Program-made: the position numbers and the translations under genes
Notes under the pieces: model-generated
What the model was told of the DNA's origin: nothing
The model's database searches: none
The model's input: only the letters and a program-made list of their open reading frames with translations
From: Nocardioides sp.
GTDB lineage: Bacteria; Actinomycetota; Actinomycetes; Propionibacteriales; Nocardioidaceae
Direction: 5' to 3'
Assembly (NCBI RefSeq): GCF_030149505.1
Contig: NZ_JASBRN010000069.1
Span: 1-58,461, forward strand
DNA length: 58,461 bases
Shown: in pieces, positions 50,648-58,257 of the stretch
Position numbering within the stretch: position 1 is the first letter of the stretch
Layout: each line of letters starts with the position of its first letter

Positions 50648-50978
50648 CGGTGCTCGTCGCCGCCTCGTGCGCAGATCTCAGCCGGGGAAGGCGGGTCGGC
50701 ACGCGCGCACGCTCCCGTCCGACCCGGTCACGAGGGTAGGCAGCGGCGTACGCCGAAACCCGGCGCCACGCCGGGACTCCTGTGACTGGTGGGACTCCTC
50801 AGCCGGTGGTCGAGGTGCGAGGCGCGCCAGCGCCGAGCCTCGAGACCCCCGCCTGGCCAGGCTGCCGTTGTCACCCGCACTCGACCGGGTCTCGAGACGA
50901 ACGGTCGGCGCCCTTCGCAGGCTCAGGGCACCGCGTTCCCTCGACCTCCTCGGGCGACGCTGCCCGGACTCCGTCCGG
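50648..50978. repeat. Intergenic region with a GTCTCGAG-type repeat element
   Basis: 331 bases between ndk and mreB. About 50803-50960 is built from inverted pieces: TGGTCGAGGTGCGAGG facing GCCTCGAGACCCC, then GGGTCTCGAGACGAACGG facing CCCTCGACCTCC, with CTTCGCAGGCTCAGGG between. I recall similar 'TCGAGACC...GGTCGAGG' intergenic elements scattered through Nocardioides genomes. A direct repeat of GGGACTCCT lies at 50773-50800. A small CCGGA/TCCGG hairpin (50964-50978) abuts the ndk stop. Confidence 0.55.
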
Positions 50979-51401
50979 TCAGCTGCCCTCGGAGAACCAG
51001 ATGGAGATCTCGCGGGCGGCCGACTCCGGGGAGTCCGAGCCGTGCACGAGGTTCTGCTGGACCGCCAGGCCCCAGTCGCGACCGAGGTCGCCGCGGATGG
51101 TGCCGGGGGCAGCCACGGTCGGGTCGGTGGCACCGGCCAGGGAGCGGAAGCCCTCGATGCAGCGCTCGCCCTCGATCACGATCGCGGCGACCGGGCCGGA
51201 GAGCATGAACTCCACCAGCGGCTCGTAGAACGGCTTGCCCTCGTGCTCGGCGTAGTGCGCGGCCAGCAGCTCGCGGGTGGCGGTGCGCAGCTCGAGCCGG
51301 ACCAGCGTGTAGCCCTTGGCCTCGATGCGGCGCAGGATCTCGCCGGTCAGCCCCCGTCGTACGCCGTCGGGCTTGACCAGGACCAGGGAACGCTCGCTCA
51401 T
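50979..51401 (-). CDS. ndk: Nucleoside diphosphate kinase
   Basis: 140 residues, complete: [18 protein letters not shown] at the N terminus, the phosphate-accepting His120 in QNLVHGSDS, and [10 protein letters not shown] near the end. It exchanges phosphate between ATP and other nucleoside diphosphates. The ATG at 51401 is leaderless by the TAGGTT box directly before it. It is often found beside folC and the valS region in Actinobacteria, as here. Confidence 0.97.
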   Translation of the reverse strand: MSERSLVLVKPDGVRRGLTGEILRRIEAKGYTLVRLELRTATRELLAAHYAEHEGKPFYEPLVEFMLSGPVAAIVIEGERCIEGFRSLAGATDPTVAAPGTIRGDLGRDWGLAVQQNLVHGSDSPESAAREISIWFSEGS

Positions 51402-51407
51402 GGGGTC

Positions 51408-51413
51408 AACCTA
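51408..51413 (-). promoter_or_regulatory. -10 box of ndk (leaderless)
   Basis: TAGGTT on the minus strand, last base seven positions before the A of the ndk ATG. Confidence 0.55.
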
Positions 51414-51428
51414 CCGACTGCCCCTCCC

Positions 51429-51579
51429 CCGCCGAACCGGCACGTCTTTCCGAAACATGCGCCGGCTCGGCCGACCGTGACCGCCGAACCGGCACGTCCT
51501 TCCGGAACATGCGCCGGCTCGGCCGACCGTCACCGCCGAACCGGCACGTCCTTCCGGAAAGTTGCGCCGGCTCGGCGGG
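51429..51579. repeat. Three tandem 52-bp terminator-like inverted repeats
   Basis: Units start at 51429, 51481 and 51533. Each contains GCCGAACCGGCACGT, then a TTCCGGAA-like centre (TTTCCGAAA in unit 1), then (A/G)T(G/T)CGCCGGCTCGGC, forming an imperfect hairpin of about 14 base pairs. Units 1 and 2 share a GGCCGACCGT tail. They are degenerate relatives of the perfect palindrome at 16531-16574. Position directly after the stop of the flavin-binding gene fits transcription termination ahead of ndk. Confidence 0.85.
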
Positions 51580-52287
51580 CTACCGGTCGGCCAGGGCAGC
51601 GGCGCGCGTGGCGACGTCGGCCGGCACCTCGGCGGGCGACCACTCGTCGGGCTCCGGGGCCCCGGCGACGGTGCGCAGCGGGACGACGCCCGCCCAGCCG
51701 CCGGCCGCGACGTCCTCCGGGTCGTCCTTCGGGCCGCCGGCCCGGCGCTTGACCGAGGCCTCCGCCAGCGGGAGCGCGAGCACGACGGTGGCGGCGAGCT
51801 CCTTGCGGGTCGGCGGGCGCAGCGTGGCGGCGCGGCCGGGGACCATGTGGTCGACCACGAGGTCCAGCGCGCGTGCCCGCTCCTCGGCGTCCTCGACGAC
51901 CCGGCAACGGCCGATGACGACGGCCGAGCGGTAGTTCATCGAGTGGTGGAAGCCCGAGCGGGCGGCGACCAGCCCGTCGAGCAGCGTCGCGGTCAGGCAG
52001 ACGGTGCGGTCACGGACGGCGGAGACCCAGCCTGCGGCCACGGAGGCGTGGAGGTAGAGAGAGCCGCCCGCGTCGGGGCCGTCGTGGTCCACGGCGATCG
52101 CCACCGGGAGGACGACCGGGTGCGCGTCCTCGCCCTCCCCGACCGTGATGCCGAGGTGGGCCACGAGCACCTCGGAGAGGAGCGCGTCGAGCTCGGCCCG
52201 GTCCGTCGCGGCGCGGTGGCGGCTGCGGGTCAGCGTGGTGCGGGGCGTCGGCGAGAGCGGGCCCGGCGAGGTCGTCTGGGTCGACAT
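51580..52287 (-). CDS. Pyridoxamine 5'-phosphate oxidase family (FMN-binding split barrel) protein
   Basis: 235 residues with the flavin split-barrel pattern: AELDALLSEVLVAHLGITVGE, HPVVLPVAIAVD, GSLYLHASVAAGWVSAVRDRTVCLTATLLDGL, and HHSMNYRSAVVIGRCRVVED, the last being characteristic of the 'pyridoxamine 5'-phosphate oxidase-related' subgroup. Probably binds FMN or F420; not a genuine PdxH. The gene is divergent from a MocR-type regulator, the usual arrangement for members of this group in Actinobacteria, and is presumably controlled by it. Confidence 0.85.
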   Translation of the reverse strand: MSTQTTSPGPLSPTPRTTLTRSRHRAATDRAELDALLSEVLVAHLGITVGEGEDAHPVVLPVAIAVDHDGPDAGGSLYLHASVAAGWVSAVRDRTVCLTATLLDGLVAARSGFHHSMNYRSAVVIGRCRVVEDAEERARALDLVVDHMVPGRAATLRPPTRKELAATVVLALPLAEASVKRRAGGPKDDPEDVAAGGWAGVVPLRTVAGAPEPDEWSPAEVPADVATRAAALADR

Positions 52288-52356
52288 GCCACTATCGTCG
52301 AGCCCCAGTGGCCTGCGCTCCAGGGCCAATCGAGACGATCTTGGACGGGCCACTCG
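52288..52356. promoter_or_regulatory. Shared promoter/operator of the split-barrel and MocR genes
   Basis: 69 bases between divergent starts. Seen on the plus strand: AGTGGCC at 52307-52313 and its inverse GGCCACT at 52348-52354. Read on the minus strand, AGTGGCC-CGTCC and ATTGGCC-CTGGA form a direct repeat about 24 bases apart. Known PdxR/MocR operators contain AGTGG-type direct and inverted repeats, so these are candidate regulator sites. Confidence 0.5.
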
Positions 52357-53693
52357 ATGACCTCCACCCTCCCCCTCCGCCTGGACCGGGCGTCCCGGGT
52401 GCCCCTGGGGGTCCAGCTGAGCGTCGCGGTCCGGGGCATGGTCACCGAGGGCCGGCTGGCCCCGGGCGACCGGCTCCCCTCGAGCCGGGCGCTGGCGGCC
52501 GACCTCGGCGTCGCGCGTTCGGTGGCCGAGCAGGCCTACGCCCAGCTGGTCGCGGAGGGCTGGCTCGAGGGGCGCCACGGCTCCGGGACCTACGTCGCCG
52601 CCGGACGGACCCCCCGCTCCGTGGACGTGCCCCGGCCGCGACCCGCGGCGACGGGACGCCGCCTGGTCCGGCTCGACGCCGGGACCCCCTGGATCGACCC
52701 GCGGCACGCCGCCGCCTGGCGCCGCGCCTGGCGCGAGGTCGGCCAGGCCACCGCTCCCCGCGGCTACGACGACCCGCGGGGCCTGCCTGCGTTGCGCGAG
52801 GCGCTCGCTGAGCGCCTGGCCCGCACCCGCGGCCTGCAGCTCGATCCGCACGACGTGCGGGTCTCCGCCGGCACGACCGACGGTCTGCGCCACCTGCTGA
52901 CCGCCCTCCGGCCGGGGCCGGTGCTCGTGGAGGACCCCGGGTACCGCGCCGCGGTGGAGACCGTGCGCGCCACCGGCCGCACCGTGCTCGACCACCCGGC
53001 GACCCGCCCCGTCGGCAGGCCGGAGCTGGAGGGGGTGGCGGCGGCGTACACCACCCCGGCGCACCAGCACCCCCTCGGCCCGCCCATGTCCGGCCGGGAC
53101 CGGGTCGCGCTGCTCGCGGCTGCCCGCGACACGGGCGCGGTCGTCGTCGAGGACGACTACGACTCCGAGTTCCGCTACGACGTGGCCCCCATCCCGGCCC
53201 TGGCCAGCCTGGACCGGGAGCACACCGCCTACCTCGGCACCGCCTCGAAGTCCGTGGCCCCGAGCCTGCGGCTGGGCTGGCTGGTCCCGCCGCCGGCGCT
53301 CGCCGACGAGGTCGACCGGCACCGCGCGATCACCCATGACGCGGCGGCCTGGCCGGTGCAGCGCGCCTTCCTGGCCATGCTCCGCGACGGCTACGTCGAC
53401 CGCGTGGTCCGCTCCGCGCGCAGGGTGTACGCCGAGCGGTCGGCGCGCGTGACCGAGGCGCTGGGCCCACACCTCGGTGGTCCGGTGGCCGGCATGTACG
53501 CCACCGTGCTGCTCCCCGGCGACCGGGCGGTGGCCGCGCGGCGGGCCGCCGCGCCGGGTTCGACGTGCCGCTGCTGTCGGACTACTGCCGCAGCTCGCCG
53601 CTCACCGGGCTGGTGCTCGGCTTCGGCGGCTGCAGCGACGCCGAGCTGGACGCCGCCCTTGCCGCGCTCCAGCGTGGCCTCCAGGCGGGCTGA
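52357..53693 (+). pseudogene. MocR/PdxR-type GntR-aminotransferase regulator with a frameshift
   Basis: The N-terminal GntR winged helix (RVPLGVQLSVAVRGMVTEGRLAPGDRLPSSRALAADLGVARSVAEQAY) and an aminotransferase-like domain (EDDYDSEFRYD, GTASKSVAPSLRLGW with the PLP lysine) are clear up to about 53550. There the frame changes. The expected ending, FDVPLLSDYCRSSPLTGLVL then GFGGCSDAELDAALAALQRG and stop at 53691-53693, is read one base earlier. One missing G in GCCGCCGCGCCGGG (53545-53558) explains it. Unrepaired, translation would run to 53913 with an unrelated tail of about 120 residues. Either a sequencing error or a recent lesion. Confidence 0.8.
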
Positions 53694-53720
53694 CGGGCGC
53701 GGGGGCCGGGGCGCACCTGG

Positions 53721-54098
53721 TCAGCCGGCCTCGGGGTCGGCCTGCTCGTGCTCGAGCGCGGCGTACGCCTCCGCGCGCTCCCGTTCGATCTTGCGGCCCA
53801 GCAGGTCCGCGGTGCCCCAGAGCAGCCCGAAGACCGCGCCGAGGAAGAACATCGAGGGCACGAGGAAGCCCAGCCCGACGGCGACGACCTGCAGCGCCCA
53901 GCCCAGGCCGTAGGCGCCCTCGCTGCGCAGGGCGCCGGCGAGCAGCAGGGCGAAGACCGCGGGACCCAGACCGACGGCCAGGCCCACGGGGGTCGAGACG
54001 TCGGTGAGCGTGAGGATGACCGGGGTGGTCAGCCCGAGCGTGATCGCCTCGAGGGAGAGAACCGCGGCACACATGCCGCGGCGCGGGGAACGTCTCAC
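53721..54098 (-). CDS. DUF4233 membrane protein
   Basis: 125 residues with three to four hydrophobic segments (MCAAVLSLEAITLGLTTPVIL, PVGLAVGLGPAVFALLLAGAL, GWALQVVAVGLGFLVPSMFFLGAVFGLLWGTA) and a charged tail RKIERERAEAYAALEHEQ. RRGMCAAVLSLEAI is the DUF4233 opening. The family follows folC in many Actinobacteria; function unknown. The GTG start overlaps the folC stop by four bases. Confidence 0.88.
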   Translation of the reverse strand: MRRSPRRGMCAAVLSLEAITLGLTTPVILTLTDVSTPVGLAVGLGPAVFALLLAGALRSEGAYGLGWALQVVAVGLGFLVPSMFFLGAVFGLLWGTADLLGRKIERERAEAYAALEHEQADPEAG

Positions 54099-55474
54099 GA
54101 GAGGTCCTTCCTGCGGCCGGCGGTGAGGAGGGTGCGGGCCTCGCCCGCGGTGACGACCGAGCCGGTCACGAGGACCGCCCCGGCGCCGATGCTGGCCGAG
54201 ACCGATTCCCCCGCCTCGGCGAGGGTGGCGGCTGCCTCGATCGCGTCCAGCAGGCGGGGCACGACGGTGACCCGCTCCTCCCCGAAGACCTCGATGGCGG
54301 CCTCGCCCAGGGCGGCGGCCGACATCGACCGGTCGCTGGAGTTCTGGGTGGCCACGACGTGGGCCAGCACCGGCTCCAGGGCGACCAGCAGGCCCTCGAC
54401 GTCCTTGTCGGCCATGACGCCGAGCACGCCGATGAGCGGGTCGAAGGTGAAGGAGTCCTCCAGCGCCTCGGCGCTGGCGCGGGCGCCGTGCGGGTTGTGC
54501 GCGGCGTCCAGCACCACGGTGGGGCTGCGGCGCACGATCTCGAGCCGGGCCGGCGAGGTCACCTCGGCGAAGGCGGCCGCGACCAGCTCGGCGTCCAGAG
54601 GCTCGGCACCGCCGACGAGCGCCTCGACGCTGGCCAGCGCGACGGCGGCGTTCTGGGCCTGGTGGGCGCCGTACAACGGGAGGAACAGGTCGTCGTAGCG
54701 CCCGCGCAGCCCCTCGATGCTGAGGATCTGGCCGCCGACCGCGGGGGTGCGGGAGACGACGCCGAAGTCGACGCCCTCGCGCACGAGGCTCGCGCCGACC
54801 TCGGCCGCGCGGGCCGCGAGGACGGCCTCCACCTCGGGCTCCTGCGCCGCGGAGACCGCGACCGAGCCGGCCTTGATGATCCCGGCCTTCTCCTGGGCGA
54901 TGGCCTCCGGCGTGGCGCCGAGGTACTTGGCGTGGTCGACGGAGATCGGCAGCACGACCGCGACGTCGGCCTCGACGACGTTGGTGGCGTCCCAGCCGCC
55001 GCCCATGCCGACCTCGACGACCGCGACGTCGACCGGGGCGTCGGCGAACGCGGCGTACGCCATGCCGACGACGGTCTCGAAGAACGACAGCGGGTGCGGC
55101 TGGTCCTCGTCGACGAGGTGGGTGTAGGGCGCGACGTCGTTGAAGGCGCGGACGAACGCCTCGTCGTCCAGCGGCTCGCCGTCGACGCTGATCCGCTCAT
55201 TGATGGTCTCCAGGTGCGGGCTGGTGAAGCGGCCCGTGCGCAGGTCCAGCGCCCGCAGCAAGGCATCGACCATCCGCGAGGTGGAGGTCTTGCCGTTGGT
55301 CCCGGTCAGGTGGACCACGCGGTAGGCGTGCTGCGGCTCGCCCAGCAGCTCGGTGAAGGCGCGGATGCGGTCCAGCGACGGCTCCAGCCGGGTCTCGGGC
55401 CAGCGGGAGAGGAGCGCGTCCTCGACCTCGGCGATCGACTCGGCGAGGCGGGGGGCGGCGGGGGTCTCACTCAT
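54095..55474 (-). CDS. folC: Bifunctional folylpolyglutamate synthase/dihydrofolate synthase
   Basis: 459 residues, Mur-ligase fold: VVHLTGTNGKTSTSRMVDALL phosphate loop, TGRFTSPHLETINERI folate site, VEVGMGGGWDATNVV, DHAKYLG...IAQEKAGIIK, and VLDAAHNPHGARA in the C-terminal domain. It adds glutamate to dihydropteroate and to folates. A TAGACT box (minus strand, 55484-55489) suggests a leader of about three bases before the ATG at 55474. Co-translated with the DUF4233 gene. Confidence 0.95.
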   Translation of the reverse strand: MSETPAAPRLAESIAEVEDALLSRWPETRLEPSLDRIRAFTELLGEPQHAYRVVHLTGTNGKTSTSRMVDALLRALDLRTGRFTSPHLETINERISVDGEPLDDEAFVRAFNDVAPYTHLVDEDQPHPLSFFETVVGMAYAAFADAPVDVAVVEVGMGGGWDATNVVEADVAVVLPISVDHAKYLGATPEAIAQEKAGIIKAGSVAVSAAQEPEVEAVLAARAAEVGASLVREGVDFGVVSRTPAVGGQILSIEGLRGRYDDLFLPLYGAHQAQNAAVALASVEALVGGAEPLDAELVAAAFAEVTSPARLEIVRRSPTVVLDAAHNPHGARASAEALEDSFTFDPLIGVLGVMADKDVEGLLVALEPVLAHVVATQNSSDRSMSAAALGEAAIEVFGEERVTVVPRLLDAIEAAATLAEAGESVSASIGAGAVLVTGSVVTAGEARTLLTAGRRKDLS

Positions 55475-55540
55475 GGCTCCGCCAGTCTAGGGAGCGGCTG
55501 CTCGTCGGCAGATTCGCTGGAACGCGTTCTACTTCGCCCC

Positions 55541-55546
55541 TAGGGT
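55541..55546 (+). promoter_or_regulatory. -10 box of the alcohol dehydrogenase gene (leaderless)
   Basis: TAGGGT, last base exactly seven positions before the A of the ATG at 55553. Confidence 0.6.
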
Positions 55547-55552
55547 GCCGTC

Positions 55553-56650
55553 ATGCAGACGACGGTGGCGGTGGTCAACGGTCCGGGCCAGGACTTCGAG
55601 CTGGTCGACGTGGAGCTCGACGAGCCGCGCGAGGGCGAGGTGCTGGTGCGGATCGTCGCGACCGGCCTGTGCCACACCGACATCACGATGCGCTCCTTCC
55701 TCCCGGCCGAGATGTTCCCCAACGTCTTCGGCCACGAGGGCACCGGCGTGGTCGAGCAGGTCGGGCCCGGCGTCACCTCCGTGTCCCCCGGCGACCACGT
55801 CGTGCTCTCCTTCCGCTCCTGCCAGGCTTGCGTGGCCTGTCGCGCCGGCAACCCGGCGTACTGCGAGCAGACGCTGCTGCTCAACTACATGGGCATGCGG
55901 ATCGACGGCTCCACGACGATGAGCCGCGACGGGTCGTCGGTCTTCGGGTCGTTCTTCGGCCAGTCCAGCTTCGGTCGGCACGCCCTGGTGGGCGCCGAGT
56001 GCTGCGTCGTCGTCGACCCCGCGCTCGACCTCACCCGGCTCGCACCCTTCGGGTGCGGCTACCAGACCGGGGTCGGCACCGTCCTCAACGTCCTCCAGCC
56101 CGGGGCCACCGACTCCCTGGTGGTGTACGGCGCCGGCGCGGTCGGCCTGGCCGCGGTGGCCGCGGCTGCCGCGACCGGCGTGGGCACGGTCGTCGCCGTC
56201 GACCTGCAGGCCGCCCGGCTCGCCGAGGCGCAGCGGCTGGGGGCCACCGCCCTGGACGCCACCGGCCTGGCGCCGGAGGCCGTCGTGCAGGCGGTCCGGG
56301 ACCTGACCGGCGGCGGGGCGTCGTACGCGATCGACACGACGGCGGTGCCGTCGGTGGTCAAGCAAGGCGTGCAGGCGCTCGGCATGCGCGGGACGCTGGT
56401 GGCGCTGGGGCTCGGCGCGGAGGAGTACCCGATCGACGCGACCGACCTGCTGCAGGGCGGCAAGCGGTTGATGAGCAGCCTGGAGGGCGACTCCGACCCG
56501 CAGGTGATGGTGCCGCGGATGATCGCGATGCGCGCCGAGGGCGTGCTCGACCTGGACCCGCTCGTGACGACCTACGACTTCGCCGACATCAACACCGCGG
56601 TCGCGGACGTGCTGGCAGCGAAGGTGGTCAAGCCGGTCCTGGTGTGGTGA
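55553..56650 (+). CDS. Zinc-dependent alcohol dehydrogenase (MDR superfamily)
   Basis: 365 residues. Catalytic zinc ligands are Cys40 and His61-Glu62 (ATGLCHTD, GHEGTG) and Cys in APFGCGYQTGVG. The structural zinc has Cys90, 93, 96 and 104 (CQACVACRAGNPAYC). The Rossmann motif VVYGAGAVGLAAVAAA and the NAD-selecting Asp in VVAVDLQ follow. The closest type is the aryl- or allylic-alcohol (benzyl/geraniol) dehydrogenases. Substrate not predictable; no pathway partners adjacent. Its last 23 bases overlap the converging GNAT gene. Confidence 0.92.
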   Translation: MQTTVAVVNGPGQDFELVDVELDEPREGEVLVRIVATGLCHTDITMRSFLPAEMFPNVFGHEGTGVVEQVGPGVTSVSPGDHVVLSFRSCQACVACRAGNPAYCEQTLLLNYMGMRIDGSTTMSRDGSSVFGSFFGQSSFGRHALVGAECCVVVDPALDLTRLAPFGCGYQTGVGTVLNVLQPGATDSLVVYGAGAVGLAAVAAAAATGVGTVVAVDLQAARLAEAQRLGATALDATGLAPEAVVQAVRDLTGGGASYAIDTTAVPSVVKQGVQALGMRGTLVALGLGAEEYPIDATDLLQGGKRLMSSLEGDSDPQVMVPRMIAMRAEGVLDLDPLVTTYDFADINTAVADVLAAKVVKPVLVW

Positions 56651-57545
56651 CCGCGACCGGCTGCGGCGCGACCTCCATCCGCACCATCTCCGCCACCGGG
56701 CGGTAGCCGATCCGCTCGTAGACCCCGTTGCTCACCGGGTTGTCGACGTCGGTGAAGAGGCAGGCGCGGGCGCCGTCGGACAGGATGCGCTCGGTCACCT
56801 GCGCGACCAGCGCGGCGGCGTACCCGTGCCCACGGTGCTCGACCGGGGTGTAGACCGGACCGACCCGGGCGACCCCCAGGGCAGGAGGGTTCCAGCCGGT
56901 GAGGTGCACAACTTCTCCCTTGTCCTCCCACAGCCACATGAGCCCCCGCTCGATCTTGCCGCGGGCGTACTCACGGTCGAGGTGCTCGCCCTCCCCCTCG
57001 CGCGGTGGGCGGCCGGCCTGCCGGTCGGCGGCGGGCATGAAGTCCAGGCACCACGCGGTGACCAGGTCGAGGTCGTCCAACGTGGCGGCGCGGCCGACTC
57101 CGGGAACGCCGGTCGGTGGCAGGACGGAGGTGGCCTCCCAGAGACGATCGTGCTCGATCACCCGGGTGCTGCCGCCGCGGTGAGCCGCCAGCACACCGAG
57201 CACCGTCTCGACCGAGGCACGCACGCCGTTGGCGTGGGCGACGTCCGGCTCGTGCTCGAGCACCCACGACCCGAGCGCCTCGGCCGCCTCGGTCGGCATC
57301 GGCAGCAGGTAGAGCGGGTAGGGCCGGAACGGCGCCGTACGCATAGCGACCCCCGCGACCTCTGCGGTCGCCTCGTCGACCAGGGCCGCCCACCAGCGCG
57401 GGTGGTCGACCGGGGACGGGTCGGCCACCGCTCGGGCCAGCGTCGTCGACACCACCGTGCTGAGCACCGGCTCGCCGGCCAGGTGATCCTCTGCGAGCGC
57501 GAGGAAGGCGGCGGGATCGGTGGTGCGCTCGACGCGGTAGGCCAT
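56628..57545 (-). CDS. GNAT family N-acetyltransferase
   Basis: 305 residues. The C-terminal half is a GNAT domain with the acetyl-CoA loop VGPVYTPVEHRGHGYAAALVAQVTE and ACLFTDVDNPVSNGVYERIGYRPV. The N-terminal half (about 1-140) is a degenerate second GNAT-like fold often seen in this subgroup. Acceptor unknown. The leaderless ATG at 57545 is supported by a TAGCGT box (57552-57557, minus strand). Confidence 0.9.
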   Translation of the reverse strand: MAYRVERTTDPAAFLALAEDHLAGEPVLSTVVSTTLARAVADPSPVDHPRWWAALVDEATAEVAGVAMRTAPFRPYPLYLLPMPTEAAEALGSWVLEHEPDVAHANGVRASVETVLGVLAAHRGGSTRVIEHDRLWEATSVLPPTGVPGVGRAATLDDLDLVTAWCLDFMPAADRQAGRPPREGEGEHLDREYARGKIERGLMWLWEDKGEVVHLTGWNPPALGVARVGPVYTPVEHRGHGYAAALVAQVTERILSDGARACLFTDVDNPVSNGVYERIGYRPVAEMVRMEVAPQPVAVTTPGPA

Positions 57546-57551
57546 GGCCGG

Positions 57552-57557
57552 ACGCTA
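57552..57557 (-). promoter_or_regulatory. -10 box of the GNAT gene (leaderless)
   Basis: TAGCGT on the minus strand, last base exactly seven positions before the A of the ATG at 57545. Confidence 0.55.
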
Positions 57558-57627
57558 CGGGCCGGCGGTGCCGAACACATCTGATTTGCGGGCTGCGCGG
57601 AGGCTGTCGCCCACTGTCGGGTGCCGG

Positions 57628-58245
57628 TCAGCCGGACCGCAGTCCGACCCACCTGCTGGGACGCCGGCGCAGACTCGGGCCGTCCTGTGACGACGCGAGC
57701 AACGTGAGGGTGGTCGTCCCGACCATCAGCACGTCCCCGGGACGGACCCGCGCGCTCCCCCTCACGCGACGGCCGTTGACGAACGTCCCGTTGGTCGCGT
57801 TGCGGTCCACGACGACCCACCCGCCGCGCAGCAGGACCAGAGTGGCATGGGACGAGGAGACCGTCGGGTCACCGAGGCACACCTCGGACCAGGAGCTGCG
57901 GCCGATGTCCAGGACGGGCTGTGCGGCGCTGGGGAGCTGGACCGAGAGCAACCCCGCCGGCTGGGCGGAGACTCGCCGTGCCCGCGGGGCCCGCGGGGCC
58001 CGCGGGCTTCGCCGGATCGCCCGGGCGCCGACGAGAGGCCGCGGCGCCGGCTGGACGTCGACGAGGTCCGCGACGATGTCGTCGAGGGACGACTCGTCAC
58101 GCGAGGCGAAGGTCCGGTCCATCCTCGTGATGAAGGTGTCGGTCGAGATCCGTCCATCCGCGAGCGCGTCACCGAGGAGCCGCACGGCGGCGTCACGCTC
58201 GGCATCGGACACTCGACGCGTCACCCGGACGGGCACGACCTCCAT
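57628..58245 (-). CDS. DUF1707-FHA domain protein
   Basis: 205 residues. Residues about 7-65 form a DUF1707 domain (VSDAERDAAVRLLGDALADGRISTDTF...SSLDDIVADL). A short Arg/Pro/Ala-rich linker (RRSPRAPRAPRARR) follows, then an FHA phosphothreonine-binding domain. The FHA shows DIGRSSWSEVCLGDPTVSSSHA, with the conserved GR, S and SxxH, and DRNATNGTFVNGRRV. No membrane segment, so a cytosolic adaptor for Ser/Thr kinase signalling is likely. The partner kinase is not in the window. Confidence 0.88.
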   Translation of the reverse strand: MEVVPVRVTRRVSDAERDAAVRLLGDALADGRISTDTFITRMDRTFASRDESSLDDIVADLVDVQPAPRPLVGARAIRRSPRAPRAPRARRVSAQPAGLLSVQLPSAAQPVLDIGRSSWSEVCLGDPTVSSSHATLVLLRGGWVVVDRNATNGTFVNGRRVRGSARVRPGDVLMVGTTTLTLLASSQDGPSLRRRPSRWVGLRSG

Positions 58246-58251
58246 CTCCGG

Positions 58252-58257
58252 AGGCTA
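58252..58257 (-). promoter_or_regulatory. -10 box of the DUF1707-FHA gene (leaderless)
   Basis: TAGCCT on the minus strand, last base exactly seven positions before the A of the ATG at 58245. A GGAG touches the ATG but is too close to act as a ribosome site. Confidence 0.5.

Noticed and set aside
51429..51579. CRISPR-like array
   Set aside because: The three units abut directly with no unique spacers, and each unit is itself an inverted repeat; no cas genes are nearby.
53694..53913. C-terminal extension of the MocR-type protein to 53913
   Set aside because: The extra residues are Arg/Ser/Pro-rich antisense-like sequence over the DUF4233 gene, while the proper family ending is present in the neighbouring frame.
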